Counted from the stretch's first letter, positions 1 through 13,032 are shown. The stretch is 64,000 bases of DNA from an uncultured Candidatus Pelagibacter sp. (GCA_905618895.1 CAJQTA010000001.1:1-64000), one strand, 5' to 3'. Notes: a model not told the origin generated them from the letters alone. Translations and numbers: made by a program.

Positions 1-1
1 T

Positions 2-1036
2 GGTGAAGTCCTTGATAAAATCAATAAAGAGTATGTTGATGAAGTAGACCAGTCCAAAAGTATGGATGCTGCAATAAATGGATTACTACAATCTCTAGAT
101 CCCTACTCTGCATATATGACCCCTGAGAGTTTTGAAGGTATGCAAACTGAAACTAGTGGTAAGTTTGGTGGTCTTGGGATTGAGGTTGGTATGGAGTCAG
201 GTGTTGTAAAGGTAATCTCTCCTATAGATAATACACCAGCTTCAAGAGCGGGATTAAAAGCAGGAGACTATATTGTAAAAATTGACGGAGTGCAGGTGCA
301 AGGTAAATCATTAATGGATGCTGTTGATTTAATGAGAGGGCTTGTTGGATCCAGTATTGAATTAACCGTTAGAAGACGAGGTGTTAAAAAAGCAATAATC
401 TTTAATGTAACAAGAGAAATTATTCAGGTTCAGTCAGTTAAATCTGAACTCATTGATAATAATATTGGCTACATTAGGCTAACTTCTTTCAATGAAAATA
501 GTAGTAAACAAATTAAAGAGAAAGTTAAAAAACTAAATAAAAATAAAAATTTAAAAGCATACATTTTAGATTTAAGAAATAACCCTGGTGGTTTACTTTC
601 TCAGGCAATTAAAATTTCAGATTTCTTTTTAGAAAATGGTGAGATTGTATCAACTAAAAGTCGAACAATTTCAGAGAACAGAAAATGGTTTGCTAAAAAG
701 GGTGATATAACTGGAGGTAAGACACTAATAGTACTTATCAATTATGGTTCAGCTTCCGCATCAGAAATAGTTGCTGGTGCATTAAAAGATCACAAAAGAG
801 CAATTATACTTGGAGAGAATAGTTATGGAAAAGGTTCAGTTCAATCAATAATTCCTTTAAAAAATAGAGGTGCCATCAGATTAACAATTGCAAAATACTA
901 TTTACCATCAGGTAAATCTATTTCTAAAGTTGGTGTAACACCTGATATAGAAATAACGGAAGGTTCAGAGGATTTTAAATTGAACTCTGCAACAGATAAT
1001 CAACTAAAATTTGCTTTAAAGCTACTCAACGGATAA
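2..1036 (+). CDS. ctpA: C-terminal processing peptidase, S41 family (5' end outside window)
   Basis: PDZ domain (GGLGIEVGMESGVVKVISPIDNTPASRAGLKAGDYIVKIDG) and S41 catalytic motif (GSASASEIVAGALKDHKRAIILGENSYGKGSVQ); frame open to the window start. Confidence 0.93.
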   Translation, partial: GEVLDKINKEYVDEVDQSKSMDAAINGLLQSLDPYSAYMTPESFEGMQTETSGKFGGLGIEVGMESGVVKVISPIDNTPASRAGLKAGDYIVKIDGVQVQGKSLMDAVDLMRGLVGSSIELTVRRRGVKKAIIFNVTREIIQVQSVKSELIDNNIGYIRLTSFNENSSKQIKEKVKKLNKNKNLKAYILDLRNNPGGLLSQAIKISDFFLENGEIVSTKSRTISENRKWFAKKGDITGGKTLIVLINYGSASASEIVAGALKDHKRAIILGENSYGKGSVQSIIPLKNRGAIRLTIAKYYLPSGKSISKVGVTPDIEITEGSEDFKLNSATDNQLKFALKLLNG

Positions 1037-1513
1037 ATGACAAACAAGTATACAAGTTTACCCCTTAGAAGTGGGGTTGGGATTGTTGTGTTGAACAAAG
1101 ATAATAAGGTCTTTGTTGCAAGAAGAATAGATAATCAAAAAAATTTTTGGCAAATGCCTCAAGGTGGCGTTGATGAGGGTGAAGATTATTTAGCTGCCGC
1201 TTATAGAGAATTAGAAGAAGAAACTAGTATAAAAAATGTAGAGCTAATAAAAGAACTTGATGGATTGATCTCTTACGAGCTACCTAAAAATTTACTAGGT
1301 GTGATCTGGGAAGGTAAATACAGAGGCCAAGAACAAAAATGGTTTGTAATGAGGTTTTTAGGGCAAGATAGTGAAATTAATATTAAAACTAAAAATCCAG
1401 AATTCTGTGAATGGAAGTGGATTGATCTTGAAAATATAACTGACTTAGTTGTAGACTTTAAATTACACGTGTATGAGGATGTTAAAAGAAAAGTTAATGA
1501 AATTCTTAATTAA
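1037..1513 (+). CDS. rppH: RNA pyrophosphohydrolase (Nudix)
   Basis: Nudix box GGVDEGEDYLAAAYRELEEETSI; length 158 aa. Confidence 0.92.
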   Translation: MTNKYTSLPLRSGVGIVVLNKDNKVFVARRIDNQKNFWQMPQGGVDEGEDYLAAAYRELEEETSIKNVELIKELDGLISYELPKNLLGVIWEGKYRGQEQKWFVMRFLGQDSEINIKTKNPEFCEWKWIDLENITDLVVDFKLHVYEDVKRKVNEILN

Positions 1514-1897
1514 GAGTTTTTAGTACATCAATTTTTTGATCCACTAAATATTTGTCTTGATCTGTAATTTCACTATTTGATGAGTGCACTTCTGCTTGCT
1601 TGAGTAATTCACTAATTTTATCTTTATCCATGTCTTTGATATTAAAAATAGAGCTGGTTAGTACTGATAGATTATTATTCTTAAACTCAACAATTCCATC
1701 TTCAACATAGTAATTTTCTTCCCCAGATTTAGAAAAGATTTTAATAACACCAGGTTTTAGAAATGAAATAATGGAAATATGGTCTCTTAAAATCCCCATT
1801 TCTCCTTCAAAAGCAGGTACAACAACTTCTGTTACATCTTCTTTTGAAAGAAAAGATCTCTCGGGGTTTACGATTTCTATCTTAAACTCTTCACTCA

Positions 1898-1898
<1 letters not shown>
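1506..1898 (-). CDS. atpC: ATP synthase F1 epsilon subunit
   Basis: AtpC-like N-terminal domain, position after atpD. Confidence 0.93.
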
Positions 1899-4194
<2,296 letters not shown>

Positions 4195-4197
4195 ATA

Positions 4198-5733
4198 TTA
4201 TGAATTTAAGTTTTTCTTAAGCTCCATTATTACTTCAACCAATAATTTTTCCGTATCTTCTTCAAGCTTGCCTGAGCTTAAAACAGATTCTAAAATTTCT
4301 GGTTTTTCAGATTTACATTTTTCAATAATTTTAGATTCAAACTCAGCAATATCTTTAAGTTCTACATCATCCAAGTAACCTTTAACCCCACAAAAAACTG
4401 AAATTACCTGTTCAGCAACTGTCATTGGAGAATATTGTTTTTGTTTTAGAAGTTCAGTTAATTTTGAACCTCTATTTAAAAGTTTTTGAGTTGACGCGTC
4501 TAAATCAGATCCAAATTGTGCAAAGGCAGCCATTTCTCTATATTGAGCAAGTTCAAGTTTCATTGAACCAGAAACTTTTTTCATTGCTTTTGTTTGTGCT
4601 GCAGATCCAACTCTAGAAACTGATAAACCTACGTTAATCGCTGGTCTAATTCCTTGGTTAAACAATTCTGTTTCAAGAAATATTTGTCCATCAGTAATTG
4701 AAATCACGTTGGTTGGAATAAACGCTGAAACGTCTCCACCTTGTGTTTCAATTATTGGAAGAGCTGTTAATGATCCCCCACCATGCTCATCGCTAAGCTT
4801 GGCAGCTCTTTCAAGCAATCTACTGTGTAAGTAAAATACATCCCCTGGGTAAGCTTCCCTTCCTGGAGGTCTTCTTAATAAAAGTGACATCTGTCTATAA
4901 GCTACAGCCTGTTTAGATAAATCATCATAAATGATTAATGCATGCATACCATTATCTCTATAAAATTCACCCATGGTACAGCCTGTATAAGGTGCCAAGA
5001 ATTGAAGTGGTGCCGCGTCTGAAGCCGTGGCAGCAACAATTGTTGTGTACTCCATTGCACCAGCTTCTTCTAAAGTTTTTTGGATTTGTCTAACTGTAGA
5101 TCTTTTTTGACCTATAGCTACATAGATACAATAAAGTTTTTGCTTCTCATCTCCAGATTCATTTATTTTTTTCTGATTAATAATTGCATCAATAGCAACT
5201 GCAGTTTTTCCTGTTTGCCTGTCACCAATAATTAACTCACGTTGTCCTCTTCCAACTGGAACTAGGCTATCAATTGATTTTAGACCTGTTTGCATTGGTT
5301 CACTAACAGATTGTCTTGGAATAATTCCAGGAGCTTTCACTTCAACTCTACTTCTTTTTGTTGCTTTATCTAAAGCACCCTTACCATCAATTGGATTTCC
5401 TAATCCATCAACAACTCTTCCTAATAATTCTTTTCCAACAGGTGTATCAACAATACTTCCTGTTCTTTTAACAACGTCACCTTCTTTAATTTTTCTATCA
5501 TCTCCAAAAATTACAACTCCAACATTCTCACTTTCTAAGTTTAGAGCCATTCCCTTTGATCCATCAGAAAATTCTACCATCTCTCCAGCTTGAACGTTGT
5601 CTAGTCCATATACTCTGGCAATACCATCTCCAACTGATAAAACTTGACCAACTTCAGTTACCTCAGCTTTGTCACCAAACTTTTTAATTTGCTCTTTTAA
5701 TATCTTTGTTACTTCTGATGGGTTTATATCCAT
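4198..5733 (-). CDS. atpA: ATP synthase F1 alpha subunit
   Basis: [13 protein letters not shown] Walker A, canonical AtpA length 511 aa. Confidence 0.98.
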   Translation of the reverse strand: MDINPSEVTKILKEQIKKFGDKAEVTEVGQVLSVGDGIARVYGLDNVQAGEMVEFSDGSKGMALNLESENVGVVIFGDDRKIKEGDVVKRTGSIVDTPVGKELLGRVVDGLGNPIDGKGALDKATKRSRVEVKAPGIIPRQSVSEPMQTGLKSIDSLVPVGRGQRELIIGDRQTGKTAVAIDAIINQKKINESGDEKQKLYCIYVAIGQKRSTVRQIQKTLEEAGAMEYTTIVAATASDAAPLQFLAPYTGCTMGEFYRDNGMHALIIYDDLSKQAVAYRQMSLLLRRPPGREAYPGDVFYLHSRLLERAAKLSDEHGGGSLTALPIIETQGGDVSAFIPTNVISITDGQIFLETELFNQGIRPAINVGLSVSRVGSAAQTKAMKKVSGSMKLELAQYREMAAFAQFGSDLDASTQKLLNRGSKLTELLKQKQYSPMTVAEQVISVFCGVKGYLDDVELKDIAEFESKIIEKCKSEKPEILESVLSSGKLEEDTEKLLVEVIMELKKNLNS

Positions 5734-6291
5734 TTATGCCTCTATCATCCTATTTTCAATTTGTTGTAATTTATTTTTAATGGAGGTGTCCACCATTGTG
5801 CTTCCTACTTGCACAATCAAACCCCCAATTAAACTTGCGTCATGTTTGTAGTTTAATTTTATTTTTGAACTAAAGTTTTTAGTCAATTCTTCTTTTATGT
5901 TGTTAACTTCAATTTCAGTAAGATCTTTCGCAGAAGTCAATTCTGCTTTTAATTCACCTCTTTTAATTGAACATGTATCAACAAAGCTTTTTAAAATTTT
6001 TTCCACATAAAAAAATCTTCTCTTAGATATTAGAAAGCTTAAAAATTTTGTTAATAATTTATTTAATTTATATTGATCTGAAATTTTGTTTAAAGCATTA
6101 AGCTGATCTTCTTTATTGTTTGTTGGATCTTTGATTAAAGACTTAAAATCTTTACTTAAAGTGATTAAATTAATAATTGACACTGAATGGACTTCAATCT
6201 CACTTAACATATTAGCTTCTGTAGCTAATTCATAAAGTGCCAGAGAATATCTACCTGCAGATGTTTCAGAAAAACCTTTATTTTTGCTCAA
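5734..6291 (-). CDS. atpH: ATP synthase F1 delta subunit
   Basis: OSCP/delta family sequence and operon position. Confidence 0.92.
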   Translation of the reverse strand: MSKNKGFSETSAGRYSLALYELATEANMLSEIEVHSVSIINLITLSKDFKSLIKDPTNNKEDQLNALNKISDQYKLNKLLTKFLSFLISKRRFFYVEKILKSFVDTCSIKRGELKAELTSAKDLTEIEVNNIKEELTKNFSSKIKLNYKHDASLIGGLIVQVGSTMVDTSIKNKLQQIENRMIEA

Positions 6292-6401
6292 TTTCTTGTT
6301 CCTTATAAATAATTGAAGATTTATTAAAATTCAGTTTTAATTAACATATGACCCTAAGCTCTTCAAGTCACACATTGTCTAAAAGTGTTATTTTTTGCCT
6401 A

Positions 6402-8357
6402 TTAATTGAAGTTTATTGGGTCAACATCAACTGTCAGTTTCATTCCATTGGAAAATTTGAATTTTTGGATTATTTTAGCTAATGAATTTTGAACTTTTAA
6501 AGATTTTCGCCCCCTAATTAAAAGCCTAACTCTGAACTTTCTTTTTAGTCTAAATATTGGAGCATTAACTGGACCAAGAACTCTTCCCTCCACTGAGTTT
6601 TCTATAAAAGTTTTAAATTTATAAGCTTCTTTTTCAAGTTCTCTTTCATTGGTACCTGTAATTATTAAGGCAATAAATCTTTGAAACGGTGGAAGATTAT
6701 TTTCTCTTCTAATTTCAAGCTCTTTATCTAAAAATATATCAGGATTTTTATTTGTAATGTCTGTAATCATCTTGGTATCTAAATTGTAAGTTTGAAAATA
6801 AACAGTAGCAGGTTTTCCTGTCCTTCCCGCTCTACCTGAAAGTTGATGATATAATTGTAAATTCTTTTCTGCACCTCTTAAATCATGACCTTGTGAAGAT
6901 AAATCAATATCAACAACAACAATGCAGTTTAAACTTGGAAAATGAAATCCTTTTGAAATTAATTGAGTTCCAATTAAAATTTGAATTTCATTATTTATAA
7001 TCTTTTCCAAAATATCTGCTGAACTTTTTTTGTTCATTGTATCGCTAGAAAATATAGTTGTTTTTTTAGTAGGAAAAATTTTTTTGACCTCTTCTGATAT
7101 CCTTTCAACTCCAGGTCCACTAAAAATAAAATCACATTTTCCTTCTTTAGAACAGTCTCTATCTAGTAAGGCTTTATATCCACAGTAGTGACATAATAAA
7201 TTTTTTTTATTTTTATGATACACCAAATTTATTGAACAATTTGGACATGAATAACTAGTAAAACATTTTTTACATAATACATGAGGTGAAAAACCTCTTC
7301 TATTTAAAAAAAATAAAACTTGATCTTTTTTTTCAAGATGAAATTTTACTTTTTCAATTGTTTCTTTTGAAATCCAGGATTGAGATTCTAATTTTGAATT
7401 ATTTAGATTAATTATTTCATACTTTGGCAAAGGTGCATTTAAATATCTTTGGTCAAGTTTTGATAAGCTATATTTGTCCTTTTTAATATTATCATAAGTT
7501 TCAATAGATGGGACAGCTGTAATTAAATTGATTGGGATATTTTCAAAGAATGCTCTTGAAATTGCCATATCTCTTGCATTGTAAGTTACTCCCTCATCTT
7601 GCTTATAAGATTGATCATGTTCTTCATCAACAATAATTAATCCTAATTTTTTAAAAGGTAAAAACAATGAGGACCGAGCACCGATTACAACTTTAATTTT
7701 ATCATTAGCAATTCCACTCCAAATAATTTCTTTATGTTTCTTTGTGATGCCTGAATGCCATACGGCTGGCTTGAATCCAAAAAATTCTATAAATTTATTT
7801 TGAAACTGCCCTGTTAATCCAATTTCTGGTAATAGAATTAACCCTTGAAAACCCTTGTTAATTATCTCTTTTAAAGCCTCAAAATAAACCATCGTTTTAC
7901 CCGATCCTGTTGTACCCTGCAAAACATGTACTCTAAATTTTTGATTAGAAATATTCATCTTTCTTAAGCAACTTTTTTGTTCTTTTGAAAGTTCAATTTT
8001 GTTTTGTTTAATATCAATTTTAAATTGCTCGTACACTTCACTTGAAATTTTTTCTATCGCGTTACTACTTAATAATAGAAGTTTTAAGGCCATACCTTTG
8101 GGGGTCATGTTGTATTCTGAAAACCAATTTAAAAACTTAATAGTATTTTTTTTTAAAGATGGAACATCTAGCTTTTTTGAAACTTTCTTAATTGCAAAAC
8201 TTTTATTGGTTTTTTTTTCAAACTCATCCCAAACTACTCCGGTAAGCTCAGATTTTCCAAATGGTACAACAACATAGTCACCCACTTTAAGCTTTAAATC
8301 AGAGTTATAAGTAAATGGGTGATTAAAAATATTGGGTATAAGAATCGGTACTTTCAT
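6402..8357 (-). CDS. priA: Primosomal protein N' (helicase PriA)
   Basis: GTTGSGKTMVYFEAL, DEEHDQSYKQ, Zn-binding CKKCFTSYSCPNC...CHYCGYKA, GRAGRTGKPATVYFQT. Confidence 0.96.
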   Translation of the reverse strand: MKVPILIPNIFNHPFTYNSDLKLKVGDYVVVPFGKSELTGVVWDEFEKKTNKSFAIKKVSKKLDVPSLKKNTIKFLNWFSEYNMTPKGMALKLLLLSSNAIEKISSEVYEQFKIDIKQNKIELSKEQKSCLRKMNISNQKFRVHVLQGTTGSGKTMVYFEALKEIINKGFQGLILLPEIGLTGQFQNKFIEFFGFKPAVWHSGITKKHKEIIWSGIANDKIKVVIGARSSLFLPFKKLGLIIVDEEHDQSYKQDEGVTYNARDMAISRAFFENIPINLITAVPSIETYDNIKKDKYSLSKLDQRYLNAPLPKYEIINLNNSKLESQSWISKETIEKVKFHLEKKDQVLFFLNRRGFSPHVLCKKCFTSYSCPNCSINLVYHKNKKNLLCHYCGYKALLDRDCSKEGKCDFIFSGPGVERISEEVKKIFPTKKTTIFSSDTMNKKSSADILEKIINNEIQILIGTQLISKGFHFPSLNCIVVVDIDLSSQGHDLRGAEKNLQLYHQLSGRAGRTGKPATVYFQTYNLDTKMITDITNKNPDIFLDKELEIRRENNLPPFQRFIALIITGTNERELEKEAYKFKTFIENSVEGRVLGPVNAPIFRLKRKFRVRLLIRGRKSLKVQNSLAKIIQKFKFSNGMKLTVDVDPINFN

Positions 8358-8371
8358 ATCTTCATACTATG

Positions 8372-8392
8372 AAAATACTTTAAGAGTGTATT
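8372..8392. repeat. Boundary repeat copy 1: AAAATACTTTAAGAGTGTATT, contains the lpd 3'-end core
   Basis: 21/21 identical to 13290-13310; core TAAGAGTGTATTGCT (8381-8395) also at the lpd stop codon 51789-51803. Confidence 0.9.
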
Positions 8393-8450
8393 GCTGTTTC
8401 TTTCAGCGCTCTAAAGTTATTGATCATCAATGTTAATACGCTGTTCATTT

Positions 8451-8499
8451 TGCTTTCTCTCACTGTATCAAGTGTTGCGCAGTGTGTACCTCCACCTTG
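8451..8499 (-). pseudogene. Fragment of the amidinotransferase 3' end
   Basis: 47/49 identical to 10411-10459 inside the CDS 10388-11572. Confidence 0.9.
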
Positions 8500-8569
8500 A
8501 TAGGCTGGATGTGGAAGAGCAGTAATGCGTGTAGCTAACCAGTACTAATGGCTCAATTGTCTGATTATC
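8497..8569 (+). pseudogene. 23S rRNA 3'-terminal fragment
   Basis: ttgataggctggatgtggaagagcagtaatgcgtgtagctaaccagtactaatggctcaattgtctgattatc matches the 3' end of bacterial 23S rRNA (GATAGGCYGGGTGTG..AAG.GCAG.AATGC....AGCTAACC.GTACTAAT). Confidence 0.85.
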
Positions 8570-8625
8570 TTTGTTATTTATTTAATTAGTCCATATTCAT
8601 TTATAAAAAAACTCTTTATTGTAAT

Positions 8626-9342
8626 TTATTTTATAGCTAAAATAATTTCAAAGCATATAAACTTTCCAATAACTGAAAAATCTTTAAAACCAGCTCTTTT
8701 AATCATTGATAAATTTCCTTTTGATGAAAAGGGGTCCAAAACCCCCTTTAAACTTTTTGTTTTTGAGTTTATTTCTCCATCTGTAAATCCCATAATTTTT
8801 TTCCATTCTTTATAAATTTCATTACTCATATCTTGTGTTCTTGCATCATAAGATCTTACTTTCTCTACGAAAAAAAAACCTCCACCCCAATTAAGGCTTT
8901 TGTAGATCTTATTTATAATTGATTGTCTATATTTTTGATTAATAAATTGCAGAGTATAAAAAGATAAAACAAAATCACTTTTTATAAATTTCAACTTATT
9001 TATATTTTTTTTTGTGTAAATAATATTTTTTAATTTATTTTTTTTTTTAGCAAAATTAATCATTTCAGAAACAACATCAATTGCATAAATTTTTAAACCT
9101 TTTTTATTTTTATGTCTTAAAGCAAGTTTTTTTGTATAGGAACCTGTTGAACAACCTAAATCATATACAACAGACTTATCTTTTATGAAATAGTCTGATA
9201 CCTCATTACACAACCACTGAAAATCTTTATAAAATGGAATTGATTTATTGATATGATAATCGAATAAAGGTGCAATCTTTTTAGAAAAAGACCATTCTTT
9301 ATTCTTTAAAATTATATTTTTATCTACTTTGGTTTTTTTCAC
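8626..9342 (-). CDS. SAM-dependent methyltransferase (class I, CmoA-like)
   Basis: Motif I VVYDLGCSTGSYTKKL and following Rossmann pattern. Confidence 0.75.
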   Translation of the reverse strand: MKKTKVDKNIILKNKEWSFSKKIAPLFDYHINKSIPFYKDFQWLCNEVSDYFIKDKSVVYDLGCSTGSYTKKLALRHKNKKGLKIYAIDVVSEMINFAKKKNKLKNIIYTKKNINKLKFIKSDFVLSFYTLQFINQKYRQSIINKIYKSLNWGGGFFFVEKVRSYDARTQDMSNEIYKEWKKIMGFTDGEINSKTKSLKGVLDPFSSKGNLSMIKRAGFKDFSVIGKFICFEIILAIK

Positions 9343-9406
9343 TTTAATTTTTATAATAAGTTATTTTATTAATTTTAAAAGTAATATTTTATGAATAAAT
9401 TTTTAA

Positions 9407-10381
9407 TTAAGTTTTAATTCTTGATTGTAAATTAATTTTTATAAATTTTAATATATTTACAGGATCTTCTCTTGCCATTTCTAGAGTAGAGTGATTTATT
9501 TTTAATCCATTTGAAGTTTTTGAGTGTGATCTGAATCCACACAATATTCCTAAATCTTTTAAAATCTTTAGACTATATTTGTTATATGAGTCTAAAGGGT
9601 GAGACATTGCTAATGGGTTTTTTTTTAAAATAAATCTTAAATAATCAAAATTTTTTTTATATTCTGCACTTTGTTTTTTCTTTGGTAGCGATGACATTCT
9701 ATAGGGATGTGAAAATGAATGCATCCCAATCATATGTCCTTTTTTGTTTAAGTTTATTAAATCTTTTTTATTTAACCAGGTATTCTTATAAAAATCTTTT
9801 ATATTTAATTTAAAATATAAAAAAAAATTTTCCATTATATTTTCAAATTTTTTTCTTGGATAGTGAATATCCCTAAGAAATTTATATTTTAGTTCTATTT
9901 CTGAATAAAAATCATATAAACTAGTTTCGTCATTATAGTATTTTTTAAATTTTTTTGATTCAAATATTTTTGGTTCAATATCAATATATTTAAAAAATTT
10001 ATCTATAAACTTTTTGTATGTCTTAAATTTTTTAACAATCAAAATCGAAAATATTTCACTTTTATCAAAGTTGTTAGGCAAGGTGTTACAATGTATGAAC
10101 CAAAAAGCTTTTAAATTAAACTTCTCGAGGACAGGCAAAGCTACTTTAATTTGACTCTTGAGCCCATCGTCAAATGTTAAACATATATGATTTTTTTTTA
10201 AATTACCTTTATTCAATCTACTGATCCATTCATCAGGATTTAAAATTCTTTTCCTACCTATAAAGTTAATTAATTTTGTAAGATTTTGAGAAGTTAGTGC
10301 TCCATAGCTCGCATTTTTGTTTTTTAAATCCTGGAATCTATGAAACATGATTCCATGAGCGAACTTAGATTGATACACCAT
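9407..10381 (-). CDS. Polysaccharide deacetylase (NodB homology) family protein
   Basis: CLTFDDGLKSQIKVALPVLEKFNLKAFWFIHCN; HSFSHP motif. Confidence 0.85.
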   Translation of the reverse strand: MVYQSKFAHGIMFHRFQDLKNKNASYGALTSQNLTKLINFIGRKRILNPDEWISRLNKGNLKKNHICLTFDDGLKSQIKVALPVLEKFNLKAFWFIHCNTLPNNFDKSEIFSILIVKKFKTYKKFIDKFFKYIDIEPKIFESKKFKKYYNDETSLYDFYSEIELKYKFLRDIHYPRKKFENIMENFFLYFKLNIKDFYKNTWLNKKDLINLNKKGHMIGMHSFSHPYRMSSLPKKKQSAEYKKNFDYLRFILKKNPLAMSHPLDSYNKYSLKILKDLGILCGFRSHSKTSNGLKINHSTLEMAREDPVNILKFIKINLQSRIKT

Positions 10382-10387
10382 TAATGT

Positions 10388-11572
10388 TTAATCGAAATAG
10401 CTTTCAAGCTTGCTTTCTCTCACTGTATCAAGTGTTGCACAGTGTATACCTCCACCTTGTGTATACATGTGTCTAAGAGATATAGGAACAACTTTATACT
10501 TTTTGCTTTCTAATAATTTAATTAATTTTTCTTGTCTTTTATCTACTAATACAGTTTCTTGATCAAAGGATAACAAGTTCATGCCCACCCATGGAGAAGA
10601 CATCTCTTCAATATTGGATGTAAAGCCCAGTTCTTTTAATTTATGAGCTATTGGATCTCTAATTTCTTTTTGAATTTTTAATTCAACTTCTGAAGTTGGC
10701 GCGACATCTTCAAAATAAATTTTGTCCCAATTTTTTAATAATGGGGGGCAATTTTTTTCAGTTACTCTTGCGCTGTTCATTAATATCTGACCTGGCTTTA
10801 ATGCCATTAAAGTAGAGTCTATATGACTAGATCTATATAAATCATTCGTTATGTGCACTTTGTACTCATCTCCCAAAACTGATTGTAACCATTTTGCTCC
10901 AAGGTAATTTCCTGAAGAAGATACCAAATATAAAAGATCTTTACCTAGCCTCAATGTATTAGCAGCTTCAAAAAGAATTTCTTTTTCAGCTAATTTATGA
11001 AGTTTTTCCAACCTTCCTTCGGTTAGATTTTTGTGCTTAACATCCTCAGAGGTTAGCTCTCGATTATCATGATCCTTAAAATATGGAAGTACAGCTTCAT
11101 AATCTAACTTTGGTTTTGGGCTTGCAATCCACTTAAAACCCTTTTCAAAATATTTATAAAAAATTTCATAAAATCCTGTAGTTTCATAATATCTGCTTGC
11201 ATAATATGAAGGGCTTTCAATTACACTATTTCCAACTACTAAATTTAAATCCCTGGCATTATAAAGGTTGTTGCTATTAGAATACCAAAATGGAGATGAG
11301 TAAATTTTTGAAAGATCATAAGCCTTTGGTCTATGAACTATAGCGCCCAAATCTTTTAAAGTTGCTGCAAGGCCATCTAAATCCTCTTCTATTTCATCAT
11401 ATAGCCACTGAGGACAAGCTTCTTTTGCAAGCTTAGTTGCTTGCTCAAGTTTTTTTTGATCTACTTCTTTATCTCTTTTCCAAGTAAGAGTTGCTGTGCT
11501 ATTTTTTCCCGTACCTACAATTATTTCTTTGATTTTATCCCATTCATTATGGGAATTAATTTTTTCAAACAT
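10388..11572 (-). CDS. Amidinotransferase family protein (glycine/inosamine amidinotransferase-like); start taken at MFEKINS
   Basis: NLYNARDLNLVVGNSVIESP, LFEAANTLRLGKDLLYLVSSSGNYLG, HIDSTLMALKPGQILMNSARV, QGGGIHCATLDTVRE. Confidence 0.85.
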   Translation of the reverse strand: MFEKINSHNEWDKIKEIIVGTGKNSTATLTWKRDKEVDQKKLEQATKLAKEACPQWLYDEIEEDLDGLAATLKDLGAIVHRPKAYDLSKIYSSPFWYSNSNNLYNARDLNLVVGNSVIESPSYYASRYYETTGFYEIFYKYFEKGFKWIASPKPKLDYEAVLPYFKDHDNRELTSEDVKHKNLTEGRLEKLHKLAEKEILFEAANTLRLGKDLLYLVSSSGNYLGAKWLQSVLGDEYKVHITNDLYRSSHIDSTLMALKPGQILMNSARVTEKNCPPLLKNWDKIYFEDVAPTSEVELKIQKEIRDPIAHKLKELGFTSNIEEMSSPWVGMNLLSFDQETVLVDKRQEKLIKLLESKKYKVVPISLRHMYTQGGGIHCATLDTVRESKLESYFD

Positions 11573-11586
11573 AATATATAATTTTT

Positions 11587-12795
11587 TTATTCTCCTTTGT
11601 GTGCAATAAAATCTACATGGCGCACGCCACAAGGACCTTTAAATAGTATTGAACATTTTTTTATATAATTATCAACATCATTTAAATTTTTACTATTTAC
11701 TATCTCTACTAATTGTTTTGACTCCAAGATAAAGTTTTTAAATTTATCTTTTAAATTATTGACAAATTTAACATTGTCGATTGAATTTAAAATATCATCA
11801 GATAATTCAAAAAATTCTTTAGTTTCTATTTTAGTTTTTGTATTACAGTTTGCAACATAAGATGCAAATTTGCTAAAATGGTTATTAAGAACACCAAGAT
11901 CATTTTCTATTGTTTTACTTTCAGAAATATCATCTTCTGTTTTCATCATCCAAAGTATTTCAGACAACACAGGAATATTTTTTACTTTTTCAAAATCTAC
12001 TTTACTTTTATTATAGTATGAATCTGTTAAAAGGAATTGAGGATAGGCTGGATATGCCGAGTAAAGCTTTAGTCCACAATCCCGCATCCATTTAGTCACT
12101 TCCTCTAAAGAAGGATCGTCTTGACTTTGGATAACCCATCTATCGTATATAATCTCATTTCTAGTTCTCGGCACTGCTGCCTGGCTTCTATCAATATCAT
12201 CTTTAAAAAGTATTTCAGAATTTTTAACAATTTCCTCATCATTGCTAGAAAATTTATACAACGCATACCTTTGTAACATATTCTGAAACCCTCCAGCTTT
12301 GTTTGGATCTCCAAAAATCAGATAGCCACCCTTTTTCAGGTAAGAGCTTATTTTTTTAAAAGCTTTTTCTTTTCCAGCAGTGTGTGAAAGAACACCCCTA
12401 CAATGCACTATATCATATAGTTTATTTTTTTCCTCATAATCAAAGATAGAGCTATTTACAAATTTGTGATCATCTAAATTTTTTGCTCTTAATTTAAAAA
12501 CCTCTTTAGCAATTCCTAAAGATTTGTCACTTAATTCAACCAAGGTACATTTTGCGCCCCAGTTAGCAAGAGATATAGTGTTGTGCCCAGTACCAGCTCC
12601 AAAGTCTATAAGCTCCGTATTAGAAAACATTTTAGGTGGAAATTTAAAGCATTCTCTGTAAGTTTTTTCGGTGTTTTTTGAAAATTCATTAAAACTTTTT
12701 TCATCTTTATGATGAAAATCTATGGATGGAACTTCAGTTTTGAAGGTATTTAGAGTCTCTTGCTCTGTTTTTTTTATAATATTTTGGTCACTCAT
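11587..12795 (-). CDS. SAM-dependent methyltransferase with C-terminal extension; start taken at MSDQNII
   Basis: LIDFGAGTGHNTISLANWGAKCTLVELSDKSL motif I; HCRGVLSHTAGKEKAFKKISSYLKKGGYLIFGDP. Confidence 0.8.
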   Translation of the reverse strand: MSDQNIIKKTEQETLNTFKTEVPSIDFHHKDEKSFNEFSKNTEKTYRECFKFPPKMFSNTELIDFGAGTGHNTISLANWGAKCTLVELSDKSLGIAKEVFKLRAKNLDDHKFVNSSIFDYEEKNKLYDIVHCRGVLSHTAGKEKAFKKISSYLKKGGYLIFGDPNKAGGFQNMLQRYALYKFSSNDEEIVKNSEILFKDDIDRSQAAVPRTRNEIIYDRWVIQSQDDPSLEEVTKWMRDCGLKLYSAYPAYPQFLLTDSYYNKSKVDFEKVKNIPVLSEILWMMKTEDDISESKTIENDLGVLNNHFSKFASYVANCNTKTKIETKEFFELSDDILNSIDNVKFVNNLKDKFKNFILESKQLVEIVNSKNLNDVDNYIKKCSILFKGPCGVRHVDFIAHKGE

Positions 12796-12948
12796 TATGG
12801 AAAGCCATGTTAAATTTTTCTGCGTTATGTCAAATTTTAGTATAAAAAGCAAGAACTATTGAAAAGTGTTATTAAATTATATAAAAATTTTCGATATTTT
12901 TTATAATAAAAAAAAGCCAGGATAATTGTACTAAAAATAAGCAAAAAA

Positions 12949-13032
12949 TCAAAAAACATAACCAAATAATAAAGCCATAAAAAAGCATGGAACTTCAACA
13001 GAAGCAAAATCCTTTTTTATTTCATCAGTCAT
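12949..13032 (-). CDS. Putative 27-aa membrane microprotein MTDEIKKDFASVEVPCFFMALLFGYVF
   Basis: Short ORF preceded by a strong Shine-Dalgarno-like AAAGAAAGGTGAACTATT-ATG; hydrophobic C-terminal half. Confidence 0.45.
   Translation of the reverse strand: MTDEIKKDFASVEVPCFFMALLFGYVF

Noticed and set aside
1506-1513. 8-bp tail-to-tail overlap of rppH and atpC
   Set aside because: Common in streamlined genomes; not notable.
12105-12314. 69-aa minus ORF inside the methyltransferase gene
   Set aside because: Alternate frame within a well-supported CDS.
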